DNA of 5,156 bases from Candidatus Brocadiaceae bacterium (GTDB taxonomy: Bacteria; Planctomycetota; Brocadiia; SM23-32), in assembly GCA_003567495.1 (NCBI GenBank), contig PWZK01000367.1:1-5156 (forward strand), given 5' to 3'. Shown piece after piece: positions 1 through 4,943 of this stretch. A program made the position numbers and the translations under genes. The notes below the pieces were generated by a model. The model was given only the letters and a program-made list of their open reading frames with translations, was not told the origin of the DNA and did no database searches. Each line of letters begins with the position of its first letter. The first letter of the stretch is position 1.

Positions 1-241
1 TGTGGTGCGGGCTTCTCTGTTTGCCGCGCCAAAAGGCGCCCCATTTTCAGAGCGAAGTCTCTGAAAATGCGTAGTATCTTAACGGAACTTGTCAAATGAA
101 AAAGTTAACGCAGCAGGATCATTATGGGAAATCTGCATTTCATCATTAAAACCGGCAAGATTCGAGTAGTCTTTTCACTTGTAAGTCACTGTTGATAAGA
201 CATTGCACCCTTCCCGGCCATGCGCTAAATAGGACTATCGA
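1..241. other. non-coding stretch downstream of the DUF1961 gene
   Basis: I see no supported gene here. An open frame runs in from the left edge on the plus strand and stops at 97-99, but it has no recognisable protein character and is read across two hairpins, so I do not call it. The only clear structure is the tandem hairpin pair at 26-69. No convincing T-tract terminator directly follows the DUF1961 stop codon, so its transcript may extend leftward into this region. Confidence 0.6.
26..69 (-). repeat. two tandem hairpins (possible 3' structure)
   Basis: Two perfect inverted repeats lie side by side. The first pairs 42-52 with 59-69 (11 bp, CATTTTCAGAG with CTCTGAAAATG) around a six-base loop. 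The second pairs 26-30 with 35-39 (GCGCC with GGCGC) around AAAA on the plus strand, TTTT on the minus strand. Neither is followed by a clean T-tract on either strand within view, so a classical intrinsic terminator is not shown. They lie about 170 bases beyond the stop codon of the DUF1961 gene and could form the 3' end of that transcript, or a structured RNA of a gene beyond the left edge. Confidence 0.5.
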
Positions 242-934
242 TTACTCATTTTTTACATCTTTAATTTTATGTACCGTCAAATCCGAATATTCCGCGATAA
301 GTCCCGCCATTTGCCGAAAGCCAATCTTCCCGTCTTGTAAAATAGGGCCGTATCTTACGCCGTCGTCAACCCAGTGATATATCTCAATATCGTCAATGGA
401 AAACCGAAAATGCTGTCCCGATTTTGTTACTTCTATTCGGTATGGTTTAGTCGCATATTTAGCATCAGGTAGCGGATCTCCAGCAAGGCATACAAGGTTA
501 TGGCCGTGGCTCTTTCGGAGATTACATGTGCGGAACCCAATTTCAGCGGGATTGCGTCGATAATATGAAGCATGTAGTGCATTTATATCCCCGTGATTAT
601 ACTGCGAATAGTCACCGTCTCTTTGCTCAAGTTGTGGTGAGAATATATCTTCTCCGTTCCGTCCCCTAGATGCGATCCAGAACATAGCAAGACCGGCATC
701 GGTGAGTGGCTTAAAATTCCAGCTCACCGCAATATCGTCAGGGAAATTACGGTCGCACCACAGCACAAAGTTGGCATGAAGCCCTTTCTCTTTATCTCTT
801 TCATAAGCATTTTCCATCCGCATTATCCCGCGTGGAAAGGTTATACACGCATCACCTTCCAGGTGATATTCGGCGATATCTTCTTCTGACGAAAGCGAAT
901 TCTTATAAAGCATTCGGCCTTTCAAAAAATTCAT
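242..934 (-). CDS. DUF1961 family protein (YesU-like)
   Basis: A 230-residue soluble protein with no signal peptide or membrane segment. It resembles Bacillus subtilis YesU, encoded in the yes rhamnogalacturonan-utilisation cluster; the family is a beta-sandwich fold of unproven biochemical role. Family-type blocks seen in order are FVLWC (56-60), GRNGEDIF (91-98), YNHGDINALH (112-121), FRTCNLRKSHG (134-144), DPLPD (153-157) and DDGVRYGP...GKIGFRQM (190-209). The length matches YesU. The ATG start overlaps the stop of the upstream propeller gene by four bases (ATGA) and has AAAGGA about nine bases ahead, inside that gene, so translation is probably coupled. The start leaves seven residues before the family-conserved LYKN block, as in YesU. 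The pairing with a lyase-like propeller suggests a role in handling pectin-derived sugars in the cytoplasm, which is inference. The gene is AT-rich compared with rnpA and rnfB. Family call is firm; function is not. Confidence 0.88.
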   Translation of the reverse strand: MNFLKGRMLYKNSLSSEEDIAEYHLEGDACITFPRGIMRMENAYERDKEKGLHANFVLWCDRNFPDDIAVSWNFKPLTDAGLAMFWIASRGRNGEDIFSPQLEQRDGDYSQYNHGDINALHASYYRRNPAEIGFRTCNLRKSHGHNLVCLAGDPLPDAKYATKPYRIEVTKSGQHFRFSIDDIEIYHWVDDGVRYGPILQDGKIGFRQMAGLIAEYSDLTVHKIKDVKNE

Positions 935-2037
935 AATGATTTTTCCTTTTGTAACGGAATCGCATATACCTGGCTGGTTCCGGTATGATCGGAGTGGTAA
1001 ATCACATTGGCACCGTCCGGGCTCCAGCTTGGATGAGGATGGAGACCGCTATGTGTATTATTGCTATATGATGCCAGTTTTTCAGCTTTTCCTGACTGAA
1101 TGTCATAGTGGATGATGGAGTTGTCTGCAAAGTCAACAATCTCAGTGCCAGCCGGATTGAAAATCGGATGCGCACCCAATGGTATGCTGGACAAATTTCG
1201 GCGAGTCAACCCCTCTTTATCGGTGAGATAATATAACCGTCCGTCTCCCATTTCATTAAGATCACAATAAAGGATATGTTCGCCATCGGGATGCCAGGAA
1301 TGGTGCCCGAAGTAAGGCGTAATTAGATTCAACCTTTTCAGTTCTGAACCGTCGTCCCTGAATACAAAAACGGATTTCATGTACTGTTCAGGTTCAAAAT
1401 TGAACCTGAGCATCAAATGAGAGCCATCGGGACTCCACTTCGTATTGGCTATTTGAAGCGATCTGTTCTGGTCAAAATCAGGCATTCTTTCGTCCCGGTT
1501 GAACGTATCCAGCATTACTTCTTTCAGCCTCTCTCCATTCACAATTTCCTTTTGGCTCAGGTCATTTAGATTGACAACCACAACCCCCTTTTTTTCAGAA
1601 TCCTTCGCATACCCACAGGCCAGCCTGGATCCATCTGGCGAAAGGGCGCGTCCGCGAAGTCCTTTAATCTCAATAACCTCCTTCGTTTCTATATCTATAA
1701 TGCAGGTATGGCCTTTCGCATGGTAAGAAATAGTATTATCATTTACCCATATGGGAAAACAGCCGGTATGGATTGAAAAATCCGTGTTGGAAGTAATGCA
1801 TTCGGCATTATCCTGATCCACATCCATGACAAAAAGATGGCCGTTGGGTGTTGTAACGGTCTTTTTCGGGGAAATTTTATCAGGATCTATTGCAGAAAAG
1901 GCTATTTTTGTTCCGCTTGGATTCCAGGCACATGTGTCATAATATGGATGGATGCTGTGCATGCGAGAATTCGTCAGCTGCCAAACTTCTCTCCCGGTTT
2001 CGGGATCTTTTGTGACTGACTTTTGTGATCTTAGCAT
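931..2037 (-). CDS. oligogalacturonate lyase-like seven-bladed beta-propeller (PL22/TolB-like)
   Basis: A 368-residue protein made of PD40/TolB-type propeller blades, each with a [W/F]xPxG-like turn: WNPSG (38-42), a degenerate PIWVND (95-100), LSPDG (132-136), WSPDG (201-205), WHPDG (248-252), FNPAG (293-297) and WSPDG (338-342). Seven blades and the length fit oligogalacturonate lyase (PL22), a cytoplasmic enzyme that splits unsaturated digalacturonate by metal-dependent beta-elimination. The HPHP motif (His333, His335) near the C terminus resembles the metal-binding histidine pair of that family; His290 and His245/246/249 are candidates for the other metal or base positions. The Gln expected just before the pair is not evident (Ser330, with His329 beside it), so activity is uncertain. 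No signal peptide is seen. The ATG is preceded by AAGAGGTAAGGGGG. A promoter candidate and a terminator of rnpA lie just upstream, so this gene probably starts the two-gene unit with the DUF1961 gene. A non-catalytic TolB-like protein is the main alternative. Confidence 0.8.
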   Translation of the reverse strand: MLRSQKSVTKDPETGREVWQLTNSRMHSIHPYYDTCAWNPSGTKIAFSAIDPDKISPKKTVTTPNGHLFVMDVDQDNAECITSNTDFSIHTGCFPIWVNDNTISYHAKGHTCIIDIETKEVIEIKGLRGRALSPDGSRLACGYAKDSEKKGVVVVNLNDLSQKEIVNGERLKEVMLDTFNRDERMPDFDQNRSLQIANTKWSPDGSHLMLRFNFEPEQYMKSVFVFRDDGSELKRLNLITPYFGHHSWHPDGEHILYCDLNEMGDGRLYYLTDKEGLTRRNLSSIPLGAHPIFNPAGTEIVDFADNSIIHYDIQSGKAEKLASYSNNTHSGLHPHPSWSPDGANVIYHSDHTGTSQVYAIPLQKEKSL

Positions 2038-2063
2038 TTTCCCCCTTACCTCTTAATAAGCCT

Positions 2064-2091
2064 GTTATACTACACCCCCTGAACTCAACAA
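2064..2091 (-). promoter_or_regulatory. possible promoter of the propeller-DUF1961 unit
   Basis: On the minus strand a -10-like TATAAC (2064-2069, 5 of 6 to consensus) is preceded, 16 bases away, by a weak -35-like TTGTTG (2086-2091, 3 of 6). Transcription would start near 2057, giving a leader of about 20 bases that holds the Shine-Dalgarno region (2041-2054). The -35 lies in the T-rich tail of the rnpA terminator. The position is sensible, the match is modest. Confidence 0.4.
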
Positions 2092-2093
2092 TA

Positions 2094-2122
2094 AACCACC
2101 CGATTGCAGCCGGCGGGTGGTT
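2094..2122 (-). terminator. intrinsic terminator of rnpA
   Basis: A perfect 9 bp stem pairs 2114-2122 with 2094-2102 (AACCACCCG with CGGGTGGTT) around an 11-base loop. On the minus strand it is followed by TTTATTGTT, partly in the stem. The upstream arm starts inside the rnpA stop codon (2122-2124). The stem is GC-rich and correctly placed to end rnpA transcripts; on the plus strand no T-tract follows, so it acts in one direction. Confidence 0.75.
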
Positions 2123-2460
2123 CAGCGAATACCCATAGCCTCCAGAAACGCTGTTTCGACCCTTGTAATATCTTCCTTCCCGGCTTTCCAGGAAATGGAT
2201 ATAATCATGTCGCAAGGCGCCGGCAACCTGCGGCGGTGTTTTCTGAACGCCTCCCTTACCGCCCTCTTCCACCGGTTACGCAATACGGCATTGCCTGTTT
2301 TTTTCCCTATGGCAAGCCCGAGCCGGCTTCCTGCCGCGCCTGGACGTTGCAGGTAACAGACCCGAAGCGGGAACACGTTTACCCTGCTTCCGCGCCGATA
2401 AACCTCTGTGAATTCTTCCTTCCGCCGGATGCGGGCCCGCCTGGGAAATTTACAGTTCAT
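2122..2460 (-). CDS. rnpA: ribonuclease P protein component
   Basis: A 112-residue, strongly basic protein that binds the RNase P RNA and helps it process the 5' ends of tRNA precursors. The family signature is clear: FTEVYRRG (17-24), RLGLAIGKKTGNAVLRNR (46-63) and the RNR helix with Arg61, Asn62, Arg63, Lys65, Arg66, Arg69 and Glu70. Length is typical. The ATG gives the usual short N terminus before the RIRRKEEF block, but no Shine-Dalgarno sequence is visible in front of it (AACGGTAT precedes the start), so it may be translated weakly or through coupling to the ferredoxin gene 39 bases upstream. The usual partner rpmH is not upstream, and yidD/yidC do not follow; a terminator sits right at its stop codon. 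Identification is firm. Confidence 0.97.
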   Translation of the reverse strand: MNCKFPRRARIRRKEEFTEVYRRGSRVNVFPLRVCYLQRPGAAGSRLGLAIGKKTGNAVLRNRWKRAVREAFRKHRRRLPAPCDMIISISWKAGKEDITRVETAFLEAMGIR

Positions 2461-2472
2461 ATACCGTTATAA

Positions 2473-2499
2473 AACTTTTTCGGATCTTTTGAAAAAGTT
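2473..2499 (-). terminator. AT-rich hairpin between ferredoxin gene and rnpA (weak terminator or attenuator)
   Basis: A perfect 9 bp inverted repeat pairs 2473-2481 with 2491-2499 (AACTTTTTC with GAAAAAGTT) around a 9-base loop. It begins at the last base of the ferredoxin stop codon and ends 12 bases before the rnpA start. On the minus strand only TTATAACGG follows, so as a terminator it would be leaky. It could reduce rather than stop read-through into rnpA, or protect the ferredoxin mRNA end. Confidence 0.4.
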
Positions 2500-2670
2500 C
2501 TATTTCTCTTCTATCGCGTCTACCGGGCACTCATCTATGCATACTCCGCATTCGGTGCATTCTTCCTGATCGATATAAGCCAGTTCGTCGTTCATGGATA
2601 TGGCTTCAACGGGACAAACATCCACGCAACTCTCGCAACCAGTACATTCTTCAGCATTTACTGATATCAT
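2500..2670 (-). CDS. 2[4Fe-4S] ferredoxin, clostridial type
   Basis: A 56-residue protein with two full cluster motifs: CTGCESCVDVCP (Cys9, 12, 15, 19) and CTECGVCIDECP (Cys38, 41, 44, 48). By the usual rule each cluster takes three cysteines from one motif and the last from the other. The protein is very acidic (16 Asp/Glu and a single Lys, at the C terminus), as expected of a soluble low-potential electron carrier that docks on basic partner surfaces. The start is certain: a near-perfect AAGGAGGT (2676-2683) sits five bases ahead of the ATG. It lies between rnfB upstream and rnpA downstream on the same strand; RnfB or pyruvate-type oxidoreductases are plausible partners, but that is inference. 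A very small gene that automatic callers could miss. Confidence 0.96.
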   Translation of the reverse strand: MISVNAEECTGCESCVDVCPVEAISMNDELAYIDQEECTECGVCIDECPVDAIEEK

Positions 2671-2675
2671 GTCCT

Positions 2676-2683
2676 ACCTCCTT
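2676..2683 (-). promoter_or_regulatory. strong ribosome binding site of the ferredoxin gene
   Basis: AAGGAGGT on the minus strand, five bases before the ATG. It is by far the strongest Shine-Dalgarno sequence in the window, and it implies high translation of the ferredoxin compared with rnfB and rnpA, which have none that is convincing. Confidence 0.9.
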
Positions 2684-2698
2684 GTATATGTGTGAAAA

Positions 2699-2710
2699 CT
2701 TTATACTACA
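2699..2710 (-). promoter_or_regulatory. -10-like element upstream of the ferredoxin gene
   Basis: On the minus strand TGTAGTATAA (2701-2710) runs into AG, offering a TATAAA hexamer about 30 bases ahead of the ferredoxin start. The same ten bases occur at the proposed promoter of the propeller gene (2065-2074). No good -35 is visible at 16-18 bases, so a weak promoter or one needing an activator is the most that can be said. Confidence 0.3.
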
Positions 2711-2766
2711 ACCTGCCGGCAGTAAGCGGCCCACGGGAGTTTCCCGTCGCCCCAACGCCGCCGGTT
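2710..2766. repeat. nested GC-rich inverted repeat between rnfB and the ferredoxin gene
   Basis: Three sets of arms nest around one centre: AACC (2710-2713) with GGTT (2763-2766), GCGGC (2726-2730) with GCCGC (2757-2761), and ACGGGA (2733-2738) with TCCCGT (2742-2747, triloop). A separate 10 bp palindrome CTGCCGGCAG (2713-2722) lies in the left flank. No T-tract follows on either strand. It may stabilise the rnfB 3' end, dampen read-through into the ferredoxin gene, or be a REP-like element. Confidence 0.4.
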
Positions 2767-2809
2767 ACAAAAGACCATAACATTAAAATAGCAGTTTAGC
2801 GTTTTTATT

Positions 2810-3667
2810 TCAAGTTTCTCCGGCCCTGCCTGCATTATTTTCCTCCACAAAGCTGTTCATGGGACACACATCTGCAGCAGTTGAGAAGTCGCCGCCGGCC
2901 TTTTGAAAATCCAGCACGGGCAGTCCGTCTTCTATTTCGATGGCGCCGTTCGGGTCTTTTTTGGCGCAAACGCCGCAGGTGATGCAGCCGACCTTACACG
3001 CATTCTTGACCGTCTTGCCCGAATCGCGTGAAGAACATCCCAAATAACATTCGTATTTCATGTCAAGCAGGCTTATCAGGTTGCGCGGGCACGTATCAAC
3101 ACAGATGCCGCAAGCGGTGCACTTTTCCGCATCCACCACCGGCAACCCCGATTCCATGGCAATGGCATCGAACGGGCAAACATCGGCGCAGGAGCCGTAG
3201 CCCAGGCACCCGTAGGTGCATGCCTTAGGCCCGCCGGATATCAGATGAGCCGCCTCGCAATTTTCAAACCCCCTGTAATTGCAGCGCGTGCCGCAATTGG
3301 CAACGTCACCCTGACAATGGACTACCGCCCTCTCGGCGACGGACGCATCCAGGGGTTTTACTCCCATTACCCGGGCCACAGCGCCGGCCGTTTCGGCTCC
3401 GCCCGGAACGCAGAGATTTGTTTTCTCGCCTTCCTCCGCAACCGCCTGTGCGTACGCCATGCATCCGCCGTACCCGCATGCACCGCAGTTGGTGTCGGGA
3501 AGGGCCTCTAATATGTGCTCGACGCGCTCATCGGTCTCGACGGTGAAAACCCGCGAAGCAAGCGCCAGCCCCGCGCCAAACATCAGCCCCAGAACGACCA
3601 TTGCCAGCGTTGCCGTAATAAATATTCCCATTGTAGGTTTAAACCCGAAAAAACGCCTTAAACGCAC
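2810..3667 (-). CDS. rnfB: RnfB-like Rnf electron transport complex subunit B
   Basis: A 285-residue iron-sulfur protein with one N-terminal membrane helix (about 14-37). RnfB passes electrons between ferredoxin and the ion-pumping Rnf complex. After the helix comes the four-cysteine Fe-S domain (Cys61, 64, 69, 86), then a Cys-rich link (118, 125, 129, 137), a ferredoxin module with YGCLGYGSCADVCP (Cys150, 154, 160, 164) and CTACGICVDTCP (183, 186, 189, 193), Cys207/211/224, and a last module with CITCGVC (228, 231, 234) and Cys268-Pro. In that last module the expected Cys at 238 is Asp, and the first three of the final motif are missing, so it should hold one cluster, not two. No rnfC, D, G, E or A is in the window. 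The start is uncertain: GTG at 3667 has no spaced Shine-Dalgarno, and ATG at 3631 (273 residues, MGIFITATLAM) matches the usual RnfB N terminus better. Confidence 0.9.
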   Translation of the reverse strand: MRLRRFFGFKPTMGIFITATLAMVVLGLMFGAGLALASRVFTVETDERVEHILEALPDTNCGACGYGGCMAYAQAVAEEGEKTNLCVPGGAETAGAVARVMGVKPLDASVAERAVVHCQGDVANCGTRCNYRGFENCEAAHLISGGPKACTYGCLGYGSCADVCPFDAIAMESGLPVVDAEKCTACGICVDTCPRNLISLLDMKYECYLGCSSRDSGKTVKNACKVGCITCGVCAKKDPNGAIEIEDGLPVLDFQKAGGDFSTAADVCPMNSFVEENNAGRAGET

Positions 3668-3746
3668 CTTTCTAAAAGTATCCCAACCCGGGCAAGCCGG
3701 AATCTGGAATGAGAAATGTGGAATTAGTATATGTCATATATATCCA

Positions 3747-3782
3747 GTGAACGACCTGCCTTGCAGCAGACAGTGGGTTCAC
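3747..3782 (-). repeat. inverted repeat in the putative rnfB leader
   Basis: GTGAAC (3747-3752) pairs with GTTCAC (3777-3782), enclosing a 24-base loop that itself contains CTGC and GCAG. In the minus-strand transcript this lies about 80-115 bases before the GTG start of rnfB. It does not match a riboswitch class I can name; it could be a simple leader hairpin. Confidence 0.3.
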
Positions 3783-3797
3783 CGAGGACTTGCCTTT

Positions 3798-3827
3798 ATT
3801 TTAACAAGCTTTTATGCTTTTTATCAA
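3798..3827 (-). promoter_or_regulatory. sigma70-like promoter for rnfB
   Basis: On the minus strand TTGATA (3822-3827, 5 of 6 to the -35 consensus) is followed 18 bases later by TAAAAT (3798-3803, 5 of 6 to the -10 consensus), in an AT-rich tract. Transcription would start near 3791, giving a leader of about 125 bases to the GTG start or about 160 to the ATG at 3631. This is the best promoter match in the window. Confidence 0.5.
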
Positions 3828-3850
3828 GTGTATATAGTATTTTTAGTCAG

Positions 3851-3925
3851 AGTCCGCGCCGGCTGCAGGCCTGCCGGGCTGCGGCGCATGCAGGCGGGCC
3901 GGCGGGGACGCCCGTGTTCCAGGCA
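3851..3925. repeat. degenerate GC-rich repeat related to the right-hand family
   Basis: It contains ATGCAGGCGGG (3888-3898), identical to 5124-5134, and then GGGACGCC (3905-3912), identical to 5132-5139, separated here by extra bases. A 10 bp palindrome GCAGGCCTGC lies at 3865-3874, and GCCTGC (3869-3874) can pair with GCAGGC (3890-3895). The match suggests an eroded or rearranged copy of the same dispersed element, in the same orientation as the 5122-5147 arm. It sits about 25-100 bases upstream of the rnfB promoter candidate. Confidence 0.45.
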
Positions 3926-4020
3926 GCGGCAATATGCGTGCTGAGACCTGCGAGACGCCAATCGGACGTGGTCGCCGGGGAGTTAAGAGTATTCACAGGG
4001 CAAGCCGGCTCCCGGACCTC

Positions 4021-4839
4021 TCAGGTCTCCACCCGCCCGAGAATATCTTTTAGCGCCTCAACGGCGCTGTGGAAAAGCTCAGGGGTTGTTTTACCGTAAT
4101 TTGCCTCTGCCAGGGAGAGGTGAGGCTCGAGCGTCAGGTAGTTGTCAAATCCGTCATCAAACGCCTCAGACAGTATTTTTTCCACGTCGCCGTCGCCAAT
4201 GCCAGCAGGCGTAACTTTTCCGTCTTCCATGCGGGCATCCTTAACGTGGAAGTAGGTCGTGTGGTCTTTCAGCAATTTCCAGCAGTCCTCGTACGGTCTT
4301 TCTCCGCACTGGACGAAATTGGCAAAATCAAAAATACCCGTAAAACTTCTACTTTGCAGGTTCTCATACAGGTCCAGACAGCGCGCGCCCGTATCACCGT
4401 ATATGCCTTTTTCATTCTCGTGTGCAAGAATTATCCCGGTCTTTTCCGCTTCCCGTATCATCGCCCCGAGCCAGTCCATTACCTGCGTGCGGTGTGAGGC
4501 CGGCCGGTCCCCTTGCGGGATATGAAAACTGAACATCCGTATATACGGAGCTTCGAGCATTTCGGCATATTCAAGTGCTATTTTCAGGCTATCCAGCTGC
4601 TCGCTCAGTTCCCCGTCGAGTGGGAACTTCCCGAGGGGGGAGCCTATGGCACTGAAGCCTATTCCGGCATCGAAGGCTATGCGCCTGATCACCTTTACTT
4701 CTTCGGCGCTGAGCTGCAGAACATTTTTATCCCAGACCCCTCTGAGTTCGATATTTAAAACTCCTTCGCTTTTCAGAATTTTAATTTGCTCATCCAACGA
4801 CTGGCTTACTTCATCTGCGAATGCGCTGAGTTGTGCCAT
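4021..4839 (-). CDS. sugar phosphate isomerase/epimerase-type TIM barrel protein
   Basis: A 272-residue soluble protein of the AP-endonuclease-2-like TIM barrel family, which includes IolE, xylose-isomerase-like and tagatose-epimerase-like enzymes. The four residues that normally bind the divalent metal are in place: Glu141 (AHENEKG), Asp171 (IFDFAN), His198 (YFHVKD) and Glu238 (LTLEPH), with spacing like that of D-tagatose 3-epimerase. The N terminus (LSAFADEVSQSLDEQIK, then IELRGVW and GSPLGK) is typical of a widespread uncharacterised subgroup. The frame continues upstream to a GTG at 4914, but the ATG at 4839 is preferred: it has AGGGAGAG eight bases ahead and begins where family similarity begins. 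The likely reaction is isomerisation or epimerisation of a ketose or an inositol derivative; the substrate cannot be read from the sequence. It stands alone, 353 bases from rnfB, with repeats on its upstream side. Confidence 0.88.
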   Translation of the reverse strand: MAQLSAFADEVSQSLDEQIKILKSEGVLNIELRGVWDKNVLQLSAEEVKVIRRIAFDAGIGFSAIGSPLGKFPLDGELSEQLDSLKIALEYAEMLEAPYIRMFSFHIPQGDRPASHRTQVMDWLGAMIREAEKTGIILAHENEKGIYGDTGARCLDLYENLQSRSFTGIFDFANFVQCGERPYEDCWKLLKDHTTYFHVKDARMEDGKVTPAGIGDGDVEKILSEAFDDGFDNYLTLEPHLSLAEANYGKTTPELFHSAVEALKDILGRVET

Positions 4840-4847
4840 GAGTTTTT

Positions 4848-4855
4848 CTCTCCCT
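4848..4855 (-). promoter_or_regulatory. ribosome binding site that decides the TIM-barrel start
   Basis: AGGGAGAG on the minus strand lies eight bases before the ATG at 4839. The alternative GTG at 4914 has no comparable site and would add 25 residues unlike the family N terminus, over sequence that runs into a palindrome (4917-4926). Confidence 0.7.
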
Positions 4856-4943
4856 GTTTGCACTGGTGTAAGGTTTGTACCGGCCTTTTTATCGCACATA
4901 TTCAGTTGAACCACCTGCCTGCAGGCGTTTCAAACCAGCCTGT

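Larger units (their letters stand above)
3668..4020. other. 353-base intergenic region upstream of rnfB
   Basis: No gene is supported here; open frames on the plus strand are shadows with no protein character. From left to right it holds the probable rnfB leader with a small inverted repeat (3747-3782), an rnfB promoter candidate (3798-3827), a GC-rich degenerate repeat (3851-3925), and an untyped tail up to the stop codon of the TIM-barrel gene. The leftmost half is AT-rich, the right half GC-rich. GGGCAAGCCGG occurs at 3690-3700 and again at 3998-4008 in the same orientation. Confidence 0.6.

Noticed and set aside
70..95. Perfect -35-like TTGACA on the minus strand at 90-95
   Set aside because: No acceptable -10 hexamer lies 16-18 bases further on; the nearest candidates (GATACT, ATACTA) are only 11-12 bases away.
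1937..2272. 111-residue open frame on the minus strand between the propeller gene and rnpA
   Set aside because: It overlaps both real genes in another frame and reads through the rnpA terminator hairpin; no protein features.
2104..2472. Plus-strand open frames opposite rnpA
   Set aside because: The opposite strand encodes an unmistakable RNase P protein; these frames have no recognisable content.
2810..3667. Reading the Cys-rich protein as a stand-alone polyferredoxin or hydrogenase subunit
   Set aside because: The N-terminal helix, the CGACGYGGC Fe-S domain and the YGCLGYGSC module in this order are specific to RnfB.
3459..4099. Plus-strand open frames of 122-161 residues opposite and upstream of rnfB
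   Set aside because: They are antisense shadows of the cysteine-rich rnfB and of GC-rich repeat sequence; no motifs and no Shine-Dalgarno sites.
4840..4914. N-terminal extension of the TIM-barrel gene to the GTG at 4914
   Set aside because: The added 25 residues do not resemble the family N terminus, and the downstream ATG has a good ribosome binding site.
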